The notes beneath the pieces were generated by a model. It saw only the letters and a program-made list of their open reading frames with translations, searched no databases and was not told the DNA's origin. This document shows, one piece after another, positions 1 to 8,060 of a DNA stretch of 64,000 nucleotides. The DNA comes from Actinacidiphila paucisporea (lineage in GTDB: Bacteria > Actinomycetota > Actinomycetes > Streptomycetales > Streptomycetaceae): assembly GCF_900142575.1 (NCBI RefSeq), contig NZ_FRBI01000015.1:66829-130828 (forward strand). The letters are read 5' to 3'. Made by a program: the position numbers and the translations under genes. Numbering within the stretch: position 1 is the first letter of the stretch; every line of letters starts with the position of its first letter.

Positions 1-939
1 GACGAACCGCCCGGGACCGAACAGGTCGGTGACCGCCGCGCGCACCAGGTCCGCCTCGGCGGCGTCGTTCACCGTGGCCGGATAGCCGGGGACGTACTCG
101 ACCCGGGCCTCCAGGCCGTGGGCGGCGGCGATGCCGTGGGCCGTGCTCTGCGCGGCAGCGGCGAGCCGGGCCAGCGTGGTGTCGGACAGCGCCCGCAGCG
201 TCGCCTCCAGACGGGCCCGGTCGGGGATGATGGCGGGCCTGCTTCCCGCGTGCACCGTGCCGACGGTGAGCACCACCGGGTCGAACGGGTCGAACCTGCG
301 GGCCGGCAGGGCGCTGAGCGCGGTGACGAGTTCGGCGAGGGCCGGGACCGGGTCGCGGGTGCGGTGCGGCCAGGCGCCGTGGCCGCCGGCCCCGTGCAGG
401 GTCACCGCGAGAGTGCCGCTCGCGGCCAGCGCCGGCCCCGCGGTGTTGCCGAACTGCCCGGCCGGCGCCGCGGCGCTGGAGTGCAGGGCGTACGCCGCCA
501 CCGGACGGCTTCCCGTGGTCTCCAACAGGCCCTCGGCCAGCATCAGCCGCGCCCCGTCGTGGCCCTCCTCGCCGGGCTGGAACATCAGCAGCACATCGCC
601 CGCGAACCGGTCGCGCCGGGCCGCGAGCAGGTGCGCGGCCCCGACCAGCATCGCGGCGTGCTGGTCGTGGCCGCACGCGTGCCGCGGGCCGTCGGGGAAC
701 TCCAGGGCGTCCAGGTCGGCACGCAGCAGCACGGTCGGTCCTGGCCGCGCACCCGGCACGACGCCGACGACCGACGTCAGCGCCGTGCCGGTGCGCAGGT
801 CCAGGCCGAGGCCGTCCAGCCGGCCGAGGACGGCCTGCTGGGTGCGGGGCAGCCGCAGGCCGGTCTCCGGGTGCTCGTGGAGGGTCTGCCGCAGCTCGTG
901 CAGCCCGAGGAGGCGGGCCTCCGCGAGGAGGGCGTTCAC
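1..939 (-). CDS. M20-family amidohydrolase, 3' end beyond left edge
   Basis: Metal-dependent amidohydrolase/aminoacylase of peptidase family M20 (M20D-like). It would hydrolyse an N-acyl or amide bond in the cytoplasm. About 313 residues are visible; the C-terminus lies outside the window. The metal-ligand motif HACGHDQH is clear, followed by the catalytic Glu pair in FQPGEEGH and the dimerisation-domain motif GGHGAWPH. Start: a GTG whose GTGA overlaps the stop of the upstream monooxygenase gene, so the two are translationally coupled. As last visible gene of a sulfur-acquisition operon it may release a sulfur compound from an N-acyl conjugate before or after import; that role is inference. 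Family assignment is secure, substrate unknown. Confidence 0.9.
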   Translation of the reverse strand, partial: MNALLAEARLLGLHELRQTLHEHPETGLRLPRTQQAVLGRLDGLGLDLRTGTALTSVVGVVPGARPGPTVLLRADLDALEFPDGPRHACGHDQHAAMLVGAAHLLAARRDRFAGDVLLMFQPGEEGHDGARLMLAEGLLETTGSRPVAAYALHSSAAAPAGQFGNTAGPALAASGTLAVTLHGAGGHGAWPHRTRDPVPALAELVTALSALPARRFDPFDPVVLTVGTVHAGSRPAIIPDRARLEATLRALSDTTLARLAAAAQSTAHGIAAAHGLEARVEYVPGYPATVNDAAEADLVRAAVTDLFGPGRFV

Positions 940-2021
940 CGCGCGGTGCCGCGCAGGGCGGGCAGCACCGTCTCGGCGATCCGGTAGGACTCCTCGAGCA
1001 GCGGGTTGCCGGACAGGATGAAGGTGTCCACGCCGAGGTCCTGGAATTCCCCGAGCCGCTCCACGACCTGCGCGGTGCTCCCCACGACGGCGGTGCCGGG
1101 ACCGGGGCGGAACAGGCTCATGCCCGGCCACAGGTTGGGGTGCTTGACCAGCTCCCGCGCGTGCTCGGGCACCCGGCCGCCGTGCTGGCGGAACTGCCGC
1201 GCCCAGCCCTCGCCGTCCTTGCCCTCGGGGTCGCCCAGCATCCGGGTGTACGTCGCCTGGCTGGTGACGTCGAGCAGTCGGTCCGCCGCGGCCCACGCCT
1301 CCTGCTCGGTGTCCCGGACGATGAGGTGCAGCCGCAGGCCCAGGCGCAGTTCGCGGCCGTAGTGGGCGGCGCGCTCGCGTACCCGCTCCAGCTTCTCCTT
1401 CAGCAGGTGCGGCGGTTCACCCCAGGTGAGGTAGACGTCGACGTGCTCCGCCGCCATCTCGATGCCGGGTGCCGACGACCCGCCGAACCACAGCGGGGTG
1501 TGCACGCCGCCCTGGATCGGGGTGAGTTCGCGCAGGCCGGCGCCTGCCTGGGTGAGCTCGTAGAACCTGCCCTTGTGGTCGAATACCTCGCCCGCGGTCA
1601 GCCGCTTGACGATGCTCCAGTACTCGGCGCTCAGTTCGTAGCGCTCGTCGTGTTCGAGCTGCAGCCCGGCCTGCCGCAGCGCCTCGGTCGAGCCGTTGAC
1701 GACGTTGAAGCGCAGCCGGTCGGGGCCGAAGAGGTGGGCGAAGCTCAGCGCCATCTTGGCCAGCACGGTCGGCGAGATCAGACCGGGGTGCACCGCGAGC
1801 AGCGGCTTGAAGCTGGGCCGGGTCACCGCGGCGACCGCCGATGCCAGCGGCCACACGTCGTACAGGTCGGTGGCGAACAGCGCTCCGTCGTAGCCGAGCC
1901 GGTCCACCGCCACGCCGAGCTGCTGGAGATAGGCCAGGTCGACGCCGCGGCGCCCTTCGGGCTCCCACGGGTAGGCGCCCTCGCGCGGGATGATGTACCA
2001 GAGGATCTCGGGGCTGGGCAT
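936..2021 (-). CDS. SsuD-like LLM-class flavin-dependent monooxygenase
   Basis: Two-component FMNH2-dependent monooxygenase of the bacterial luciferase-like superfamily, 361 residues, closest in style to alkanesulfonate monooxygenase SsuD. Such enzymes cleave the C-S bond of sulfonates or sulfones to give sulfite or sulfinate. Seen: the TIM-barrel segment HPGLISPTVLAKMA, then RLRFNVVNGS, which corresponds to the family's NVV-G region, and a C-terminal FILSGNPLLEE strand. The ATG start lies 2 bp after the SBP-like gene's stop, and the stop overlaps the M20 gene. No flavin reductase partner is visible in the window, so reduced flavin must come from elsewhere. The substrate (alkanesulfonate, sulfone or other) cannot be read from sequence. 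Confidence 0.9.
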   Translation of the reverse strand: MPSPEILWYIIPREGAYPWEPEGRRGVDLAYLQQLGVAVDRLGYDGALFATDLYDVWPLASAVAAVTRPSFKPLLAVHPGLISPTVLAKMALSFAHLFGPDRLRFNVVNGSTEALRQAGLQLEHDERYELSAEYWSIVKRLTAGEVFDHKGRFYELTQAGAGLRELTPIQGGVHTPLWFGGSSAPGIEMAAEHVDVYLTWGEPPHLLKEKLERVRERAAHYGRELRLGLRLHLIVRDTEQEAWAAADRLLDVTSQATYTRMLGDPEGKDGEGWARQFRQHGGRVPEHARELVKHPNLWPGMSLFRPGPGTAVVGSTAQVVERLGEFQDLGVDTFILSGNPLLEESYRIAETVLPALRGTAR

Positions 2022-2023
2022 GG

Positions 2024-2932
2024 TCACTTCTCCGGGGACTCGGCGGCCGCGAGGGCCTGGGCGGCGACGGTGTCGAGGCCCGGGTGGCGGGCGTCGGCGA
2101 CCGTGATGGGCCGGGGCAGGAAACCGGCGGCGGCGAGGATGTCGGCGGCCTCCTGCTGCTCGGCGACGAAGGCGTCGGAGACCGGCTCCAGGCGCCACGG
2201 CAGGGCGGCCAGGGCCTCGCGCCAGTCCGCCGCGCTGCCGCCCTGGTCGGCCGCGGCGATGTCGGCGGCCTCGTCCAGGTGGCCCGCGGCCCAGGTGTCG
2301 GCGGCCTGCAGCGCGCGGGTGATCAGGCCCACCAGTTCGGGGCGGGAGTCGGCGACGTCGCGGCGGGTGAAGAAGACCGAGCGGTCGGCGATCAGGTCGC
2401 CGGCCTCGGCCAGGGTGCGGACCCGCCCCTCGCGGCGGGCGGCGGCCAATTCCGCGCCCTGCCCCACCCAGGCGTTGATCCGGCCGTCGAGCAGTGCCTG
2501 GTAGGAGTCGGCCGCGGAGCGCTCCGGAGTGATGTCGGCGCCGTAGGAAAGTCCCTGCTGGGCGAGTGCCTTGGCGACGAAGTGGGTCTGCCAGGAGCCG
2601 ATCGCCAGGTGGACGGTGCCGCCCTTCAGATCGGTCACGGAGGCGATGTCGCTGTCCGCGCGGACCAGCAGGGCGCCGTGGCCGGGCCGGGGCGCGGAGA
2701 CGGCCGCGTAGACCAGGTCGTAGCCGTGCGCCTGTGCGGAAAGGGGCGGGGTGGAGCCGGTGCCGCCGAAGTCGATGGTGCCGTCGGCGAGGGCCGCGGC
2801 GGTGTCCAGGCCGCCGATCCGGTGCCAGACGACGGTCTCGCCCTGGGCGCCGAGGAGTTCTTCCAGCAGCCCGAGCCGGGACAGGTGGTAGAGAGACGGG
2901 TTGGCCTGGTGGACGCCGATGTTGACGGTCAT
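2024..2932 (-). CDS. SBP-fold protein without signal peptide (SsuA/NMT1-like)
   Basis: 302-residue protein with the periplasmic-binding-protein fold used by nitrate/sulfonate/taurine systems. It starts directly on the first strand (MTVNIGVHQANPSLYHL), has DGTIDFGGTGSTPPLSA in the first lobe, and a second-lobe stretch ending in a FLPRPI segment typical of sulfonate binders. No export signal or lipobox is visible, and the ATG overlaps the ATPase stop (ATGA), so a long cryptic signal upstream is unlikely. It may be a cytoplasmic SBP-fold protein, perhaps an enzyme or sulfur sensor, rather than the transporter's receptor; the operon has a lipoprotein SBP as well. The DszB Cys/His/Arg residues are not evident here. 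Confidence 0.75.
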   Translation of the reverse strand: MTVNIGVHQANPSLYHLSRLGLLEELLGAQGETVVWHRIGGLDTAAALADGTIDFGGTGSTPPLSAQAHGYDLVYAAVSAPRPGHGALLVRADSDIASVTDLKGGTVHLAIGSWQTHFVAKALAQQGLSYGADITPERSAADSYQALLDGRINAWVGQGAELAAARREGRVRTLAEAGDLIADRSVFFTRRDVADSRPELVGLITRALQAADTWAAGHLDEAADIAAADQGGSAADWREALAALPWRLEPVSDAFVAEQQEAADILAAAGFLPRPITVADARHPGLDTVAAQALAAAESPEK

Positions 2933-3756
2933 GCGGGGGACTCCTTGGCGGTGGCGGGTGCGGTGTCGCGGGTGGGCTGCGGTACGGGCTCCGCGCGGTG
3001 GACGCCGAGTTCGGTGAGCAGCCGGGTGCGCAGGGCGGCGAACCGGGGGTCCGCGCTGTCCCGCGGGTGGTCGATCGCGATCCGCTCGTCGGTGGCGAGC
3101 CGGCCGTCGCGCAGGACGGCGACGCGGTCGGCGAGCCGGATCGCCTCGTCCACGTCGTGCGTGACCAGCAGGACCGCCGGCCGGTGGCGGCGGCACAGCT
3201 CGCCGACCAGGTCGTGCATCCGCAGCCGGGTGAGGGCGTCGAGCGCGGCGAACGGCTCGTCGAGCAGCAGCAGTTCCGGCTCGCGAATCAACGCCCGTGC
3301 CAGCGCGACGCGTTGGGCCTCGCCGCCGGACAGGGTGCCGGGCCAGGCGTCGGCGTGCCCTTCGAGGCCGACCTCGGCGAGCGCGCGCCGCCCGGTCTCC
3401 CGGGTGTGCGGGCCGCGCGGCAGGGCCACCGTGACGTTGCCGAGCACCTTCTTGGAGGGGACCAGGCGCGGCTCCTGGAAGACGACGGTCCGCGTCTCGG
3501 GGACGAGCACCGTGCCGGCGTCGTGCCGGTCCAGGGCGCCGAGGATACGCAGCAGGGTGGTCTTCCCCGTGCCGCTCGCGCCCAGCAGGGCCACGAATTC
3601 GCCCTGTGCGATGTCGAGGTCGAGCCCGTCCAGCACGTCGCGGGCGCCGAAGGTGCGGCGCAGGCCCCGGATGCGCACGGCGGCCAGGCTGCCGCCGGGC
3701 AGGTCCCCGGCGGCTGCCTGCCGCGCCCGGCCGGTGCCGGCCAGTGTCCCGCTCAT
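2929..3756 (-). CDS. ABC transporter ATPase, sulfonate/taurine type
   Basis: Cytoplasmic ATPase energising the adjacent permease, 275 residues from the ATG whose ATGA overlaps the permease stop (an in-frame ATG 24 bp upstream is less likely). Walker A is GASGTGKTT, the Q-loop is VVFQEPRL, the signature LSGGEAQR, Walker B ELLLLDEP, and the switch His sits in LLVTHDVDE. Layout and size match SsuB/TauB. The C-terminal 50 residues are Pro/Ala-rich and not part of the core fold. Translational coupling on both sides argues that one transcript makes the whole importer. Confidence 0.93.
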   Translation of the reverse strand: MSGTLAGTGRARQAAAGDLPGGSLAAVRIRGLRRTFGARDVLDGLDLDIAQGEFVALLGASGTGKTTLLRILGALDRHDAGTVLVPETRTVVFQEPRLVPSKKVLGNVTVALPRGPHTRETGRRALAEVGLEGHADAWPGTLSGGEAQRVALARALIREPELLLLDEPFAALDALTRLRMHDLVGELCRRHRPAVLLVTHDVDEAIRLADRVAVLRDGRLATDERIAIDHPRDSADPRFAALRTRLLTELGVHRAEPVPQPTRDTAPATAKESPA

Positions 3757-4613
3757 CGCACGGCCCCCCGGATGCGCCACGGCATCAACAGCCGTTCCAG
3801 GACCCGGGCGACGCCGTCGGCGAACAGCCCGATGAAGGCGTAGATGAGGATGCAGACGGTGAGGATGTCGGTGCGCGAATACTCCTGGGCGGTGGACATC
3901 AGGTAGCCGATGCCCGCCGTCGAGTTGATCTCCTCCGCGGCGATCAGGGCGATGACGCTGAGCGTCATCGACAGCCGCAGCCCCGACAGCAGCGCGGGCA
4001 GCGCGCCGGGGAGCACCACCTCGCGGACCAGGGCGAGCCGGCCCATACCGAAGCTGCGCATGGCCTCGACCAGCTTGCGGTCGGTGTTGCGCACGCCGCC
4101 GGCGGCCGAGACGTACATCGGGAAGCTGGTCGCCACCGCGATGAGCACCACCCGGGCGGTCTCGCCGATCCCGAACCAGACCATGAAGAGCGGCACCAGG
4201 GACAGGAAGGGGATGGTGCGCAGCAACTGCAGCGAGGAGTCGAGCAGTTCCTCACCGAGCCGGGAGAAGCCGGTGATCACACCGAGCACCAGCCCGGTCG
4301 TCACGCCGAAGGCCAGGCCGAGCCCGGCCCGGGTGAGCGAGACCGACAGCGCGTCGCCCAGCTGTCCGCTGGTCCACAGCTCCCGGAAAGCGGACAGCAC
4401 CTGGCGGGGCGAGGCGAGCAGCGAGGAGCCGAGAGTGCCGGACGCGGACGCCCAGATCCAGGCCAGCAGCAGGACGAGCGGGCCGAGCAGCCGCAGCCCC
4501 AGGCCCACCGCGCGCGGGCGCGGCCTGTCGACCTTGGGCCGCGGGGTGACCAGCCCCGGCGCCTCGGGATCGGCCGATGTCCCGATGGGTCCGATCGAAG
4601 CGGGGGCGCTCAT
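3753..4613 (-). CDS. ABC transporter permease, sulfonate/taurine type
   Basis: Inner-membrane permease of the SsuC/TauC family, 286 residues with about six membrane spans. The BPD_transp_1 domain carries the ATPase-docking EAA-type loop around EAMRSFGMGRLALVREVVLPGALPA (read in two pieces: VEAMRSFGMG and VLPGALPALLSGLRL). The cytoplasmic N-terminus of about 35 residues is Pro/Arg-rich. ATG start overlaps the SBP lipoprotein stop; its own stop overlaps the ATPase start. It would form the translocation pore for an organosulfur compound such as a sulfonate, together with the ATPase and the lipoprotein receptor. Confidence 0.93.
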   Translation of the reverse strand: MSAPASIGPIGTSADPEAPGLVTPRPKVDRPRPRAVGLGLRLLGPLVLLLAWIWASASGTLGSSLLASPRQVLSAFRELWTSGQLGDALSVSLTRAGLGLAFGVTTGLVLGVITGFSRLGEELLDSSLQLLRTIPFLSLVPLFMVWFGIGETARVVLIAVATSFPMYVSAAGGVRNTDRKLVEAMRSFGMGRLALVREVVLPGALPALLSGLRLSMTLSVIALIAAEEINSTAGIGYLMSTAQEYSRTDILTVCILIYAFIGLFADGVARVLERLLMPWRIRGAVR

Positions 4614-5635
4614 TCGGTACCCGCCGCGGCCGCGTTGATGTCGATCACATGCGGTTTGACGTCGAGGACGCCCTTGGTGATCTTCTGGTCGGCGAAGAAC
4701 TGCGCCACGGTGGCGAAGTGCGCGAGCTGGGTGTCGCCGATGGGCTGCGCGGTGCCGAGCGCCTTGTTGATGGGCAGTGCGATGGCCTGCTGCGTGGCGC
4801 TGATCGCCTGCGGGCCGGAGGTCGTCTTGACGTTCAGGTACGCCTCCGGATTCTGCTGCTGCTTGATCCCGGCGTCGTGCAGGTAGGTGTAGAGCGCCTT
4901 GACGACGTCGGGGTGCTTGCCGGCGAAGTCGTTGCGGACCGCCCAGACCGCGTAGTTGTCCGAGCCGACCTGCCCGCCGGTCGTCAGGAAACGCGCGCCG
5001 GAGTTGGCGACGGCGGGGATGGAGTAGGTGGCCCAGGTGGACCAGGCGTCGACCTGCCCGGAGTTGAACACCGGGCCGATCTGGTTGGGCTGGAGGTAGA
5101 CGCGCTTGACCTGGTCCACCGGGACGTGCTGCTGCTGGAGGGCCTTGAGCAGCAGGTACTCGCTGGTGCCGCCGTGCCACACGGCGACCTTCTTGCCGAC
5201 GAGGTCGCTGATGGTGTTGATCCCGGAGTCCTTCTTCACCAGGATGCCCTCGCCGAGCCGGTCGGGGTCGACGGCGGCGAAGAGCTTGAAGCCGGGCGTC
5301 TGGGCGAGTGCGGCGATCGCGGAGGTGATCGAGCCCTCGGCGAAGTCCAGCGCGTTGGCGTCGAGTTCCTGCGCGGCGGGAGCGAACGCGCCTGCGGTGC
5401 CTGTCCACGCCACCTTGGCGTGCACCTTGGCCAGTGCCTTGTCGAGCGAGCCGTCCTTGCGCCCCAGTGCGAGGACACCGGAGTTGCCGCCGTCGGGGAT
5501 GCGGACGGTGATGGTGGGGGCGCTGCCTCCCGCGGTGTCCGCACGGGCGGACCCACCGGAGGACGAGGAGCAGGCTGCCAGGCTCAGGGCGGCGAGCAGC
5601 GAGGTGGTGGCGAGGGTGATGTGACGGACGTTCAC
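4610..5635 (-). CDS. ABC transporter substrate-binding lipoprotein (sulfonate type)
   Basis: 341-residue receptor anchored to the outer face of the membrane. Start is a GTG giving (M)NVRHITLATTSLLAALSLAAC, a lipoprotein signal with lipobox LAAC and Cys22 as the lipidated residue. The mature domain begins TITVRIPDGGNSGVLALGRKDG, a first-strand arrangement seen in SsuA/NMT1-like binders, and contains the lobe-crossing segment WSTWATYSIP. It delivers the substrate to the adjacent permease/ATPase. It is the second translated gene after the leader peptide, 41 bp downstream of the DszB-like gene. Ligand unknown; an organosulfur compound is inferred from the neighbours. Confidence 0.92.
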   Translation of the reverse strand: MNVRHITLATTSLLAALSLAACSSSSGGSARADTAGGSAPTITVRIPDGGNSGVLALGRKDGSLDKALAKVHAKVAWTGTAGAFAPAAQELDANALDFAEGSITSAIAALAQTPGFKLFAAVDPDRLGEGILVKKDSGINTISDLVGKKVAVWHGGTSEYLLLKALQQQHVPVDQVKRVYLQPNQIGPVFNSGQVDAWSTWATYSIPAVANSGARFLTTGGQVGSDNYAVWAVRNDFAGKHPDVVKALYTYLHDAGIKQQQNPEAYLNVKTTSGPQAISATQQAIALPINKALGTAQPIGDTQLAHFATVAQFFADQKITKGVLDVKPHVIDINAAAAGTE

Positions 5636-5676
5636 GGAGTTCTCCAGGAGATGGCCGGCCGGGATGGGCGCGGAAT

Positions 5677-6750
5677 TCAGGGGGTGGTGGCGGGGGCGCC
5701 CGCGGGGCGGGGCGATACGGCTTCGGCGGCTGCCGGGGCGGTGGCGGCCTCCTTGGCTCGGGCGGCGCGCAGTTCGTGGGCCAGGCGCAGCGGCTCGTGG
5801 TCCGCCCAGCCGGCGACGTCCACGGGGGCGGGCAGGAAGCCCTGAGCGAAGAGGAACCGCTCCTGCTCGGCGAGCAGGTCCAGTCGCGCCTGGCCGAGGT
5901 GGAGCCGCAGGCTGCCCGCGGTGCCGTCGCGGTAGGCACCGGCTACTCCCTCCGGGCCCGCCCCGGTCTCGGCGCCCAGGATGCGGGCCACGTCGCCGGG
6001 GTGGTCCGCGGCCCAGTCGGCGGCTTCGAGCAGAACGGCGAGGAAGCGCACCACCAGGTCGGGATGCTCGTCCAGCAGCCGCTGGTGGACGGTGATCGGG
6101 CGCGGGGTGCCGTTGTTGATCCGGGACCTGCGGTCCGGCACGGAGTCCAGGTCGACGGCGACCTTCGCCCCGTAGCGCCGGGCGGTCTCGACGGCGACCG
6201 CGCCCTTGACGTAGACCGCGTCGACCCGCCCGTCCCGCAGCGCCGCCAGCTCGCCCTCCCACTGGCCCTGCCGTACACCGGGGATCTCGACGAGTTCGGC
6301 GTCGTCCAAGGTGAGTCCGGCAAGTCGCAGGGCGCCGGCGTGCCCGTGCAGGGCCATGGCCCGCCAGAAGTCGATGGCGATGTCGTGGCGTGGGACTGCC
6401 AGCCGCCTGCCGCGCAGCTGTTCCGGCGTCCGCAGGTCGCTGTCCTGGCGCACCAGGATCGACTGGCGCTCCTCGATCCACGTCAGCGCGATCAGCCGGG
6501 TGGCCTCACCGCGGGAACGTGCCCACAGCGCCGGGACGTTGCCGCCCTCACGGAACAGCGCGGTCAGTTCGTGCGTGAAGTGGCTCCGCGGCAGCCCGTC
6601 GGAGTCCGCCTGCCCGGCGGCGTCCCGCAGCGAGCGCACGGCGATCCCGTCGGGGGCGAACTCCGCGGCGAGGCTGCCGCGGTCGGCCGCGATGCCGGTG
6701 GCGGTCGGGACGGGGCAGCGGGTGAACCAGATCTCGTCCGGAACGGACAT
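5677..6750 (-). CDS. DszB-like sulfinate desulfinase homologue
   Basis: 357-residue SBP-fold protein without signal peptide. It carries the residues used by 2'-hydroxybiphenyl-2-sulfinate desulfinase DszB: a Cys in a CPVP motif (Cys12, DszB Cys27), a His in HFT (His57, DszB His60) and an Arg ten residues later before GG-VP-L (Arg67, DszB Arg70). The His-to-Arg spacing of ten equals that of DszB. A further DszB-like feature is the ILVRQDSDLRTPEQLRGRR segment. Known of family: hydrolysis of an aryl sulfinate to sulfite. Inference: desulfinase acting after the operon's flavin monooxygenase. It may instead be a related cytoplasmic binder. Start is the ATG with GGAG 5-8 bp upstream; an in-frame ATG 18 bp earlier is possible. 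Confidence 0.72.
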   Translation of the reverse strand: MSVPDEIWFTRCPVPTATGIAADRGSLAAEFAPDGIAVRSLRDAAGQADSDGLPRSHFTHELTALFREGGNVPALWARSRGEATRLIALTWIEERQSILVRQDSDLRTPEQLRGRRLAVPRHDIAIDFWRAMALHGHAGALRLAGLTLDDAELVEIPGVRQGQWEGELAALRDGRVDAVYVKGAVAVETARRYGAKVAVDLDSVPDRRSRINNGTPRPITVHQRLLDEHPDLVVRFLAVLLEAADWAADHPGDVARILGAETGAGPEGVAGAYRDGTAGSLRLHLGQARLDLLAEQERFLFAQGFLPAPVDVAGWADHEPLRLAHELRAARAKEAATAPAAAEAVSPRPAGAPATTP

Positions 6751-6863
6751 GGGTGCTCCAAGCGGCATGTGTCGGGAGGGTGGGGCGCGGGCGTACGCGG
6801 CGTGCGGCGCGTCGCGGGGCACCACAAGGCGAGAAGTCCTACGAGAGCGGGGTACGGCGGGCG

Positions 6864-6959
6864 TCAGCGACAGCAGGTGCCGCGGGACCGGCCGAGGTCC
6901 AGGTACAGCCGCGCGGACAGCAGCGAGCGGAAGGGGCTGAGCAGGCCGGGCGTGGTCAT
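6864..6959 (-). CDS. Cys-ending leader peptide (attenuator uORF)
   Basis: 31-codon ORF with a strong ribosome-binding site (GAAGGGGAG) before its ATG. Its product ends RSRGTCCR and contains the ARLYLDLGR stretch. Small actinobacterial peptides of the form R-x-H/Y-x-DL-R...C are found upstream of sulfur-assimilation genes, and Cys-rich uORFs control such genes by ribosome stalling when charged tRNA-Cys is scarce. Here it lies 113 bp before the DszB-like gene, on the same strand, and is the first ORF of the operon. Inferred role: cysteine-responsive attenuation. The stop follows two consecutive Cys codons and one Arg codon. Confidence 0.75.
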   Translation of the reverse strand: MTTPGLLSPFRSLLSARLYLDLGRSRGTCCR

Positions 6960-7103
6960 CACGGGTGCTCCCCTTCCGTTGCGGTGTGCGGCATGCGGTC
7001 TGCAACGGAGGCTGGCACACACATTCGGTCCAAAGCAACGTTTCCCATCATGTGGGATGACCTCCGTCGGGCAGAGTTCACGCCGGGAGACATGGCGCAA
7101 TGT

Positions 7104-7122
7104 TCTGGCAACAGTTGCCAGA
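7104..7122. promoter_or_regulatory. Perfect palindrome, likely IclR operator
   Basis: TCTGGCAA-CAG-TTGCCAGA, two perfect 8-bp arms with a 3-bp centre, 27 bp before the IclR-type gene and in the divergent region shared with the sulfur operon. A second shorter repeat TCCCA-N5-TGGGA lies at 7043-7057. Autoregulation by the IclR protein and control of the divergent operon are inferred from position only. Confidence 0.5.
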
Positions 7123-7149
7123 TCGTGGCAGCCTCCGCATGCTTGGGCC

Positions 7150-7956
7150 ATGACGACGGACGCGCGCGCCAACGGTGCCGGGGCGCCCCCGGGAGCGCAG
7201 GCGGTCACCCGCGCGCTCCGGCTGCTGCACTGTTTCCGTGACAACCCGGGCGAGCTGACCGCGTCCCAACTCGCCCGCCGCATGGAGCTTTCGGTGTCCA
7301 CGGCGCACCGACTGGCCCGTACGCTGGTCGCGGCGGGCTTCCTGGAACAGGACGAGCACAGTGCCCGCTACCGGCTCGGCCCGTCCGTCGCCGAACTCGG
7401 CCAACTCTCCCTGCATCAACGCGGGATGCACCGCGCGGTCCCCGAACTCGACGCGCTGGCACGGTCCACGGGCACCACGGCCGATCTGGCCATCCGCGGC
7501 GGGTCCCATGCCGTGATCCTGGTCGGGGGATCGGTGAACGCGGCGTCCGGGCTCGGTCTGCGCCGCCCGCTGCACTCCACGGCGCTCGGCAAGGTGCTGC
7601 TGGCGTGGGCGCGTCCGGGCGAGCAGGAGATCGACGATCTGCCGCCGCTGCGGGCGCACACCGACCGCACCATCACCGGACTGGCCGAGTTGCGGGCCGA
7701 GCTGGACCGGGTGCGGGAGGCGGGTTACGCGCTCAACGACGGCGAGTCGGCCTACGGGGTGCGGACCGCCGCGGTGCCGGTGCTCGACGCGGCGGGCCAC
7801 GCGCACGCGGCCCTCGCGGTGCGCTCCACTCCCGACGTCATCACCGACGACCGGCTCGCGTGGTTCGTGTCCCGCGCCCACGCCTGCGCCCGCGCCCTGG
7901 AAGTCCTGCTGCTCCCCCCGTCGCAGCGCCACCACGCCACCGGAGTGGTCGGATAG
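7150..7956 (+). CDS. IclR-family transcriptional regulator
   Basis: 268 residues, normal for the family. The N-terminal winged helix-turn-helix spans about residues 20-75 (LTASQLARRMELSVSTAHRL as recognition region). The C-terminal effector domain runs to about residue 255 and contains the LHSTALGKVLLAW motif typical of IclR proteins. It is divergent from the sulfur-acquisition operon, with 190 bp between its ATG and the leader peptide start, and a perfect palindrome just upstream. It probably senses a small organic acid or sulfur metabolite and controls the operon; which ligand is not known. Confidence 0.93.
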   Translation: MTTDARANGAGAPPGAQAVTRALRLLHCFRDNPGELTASQLARRMELSVSTAHRLARTLVAAGFLEQDEHSARYRLGPSVAELGQLSLHQRGMHRAVPELDALARSTGTTADLAIRGGSHAVILVGGSVNAASGLGLRRPLHSTALGKVLLAWARPGEQEIDDLPPLRAHTDRTITGLAELRAELDRVREAGYALNDGESAYGVRTAAVPVLDAAGHAHAALAVRSTPDVITDDRLAWFVSRAHACARALEVLLLPPSQRHHATGVVG

Positions 7957-7964
7957 CCGCACCG

Positions 7965-7993
7965 GCGCCCGAACGCCCTCGCGTTGCGGGCGC
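7965..7993. terminator. Bidirectional hairpin terminator
   Basis: Arms GCGCCCGAACG and CGTT-G-CGGGCGC pair over 11 bp with a single bulged G and a 6-nt loop. It lies between the convergent IclR gene and the lipoprotein gene. No U-tract, as is usual in high-GC actinomycetes. Confidence 0.6.
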
Positions 7994-8060
7994 GGACCGG
8001 CAACCGGGCTTCGCCGGCCACGAAACCCGGCCACGACCGACCGGCTCGGTGCCGCGAGCC

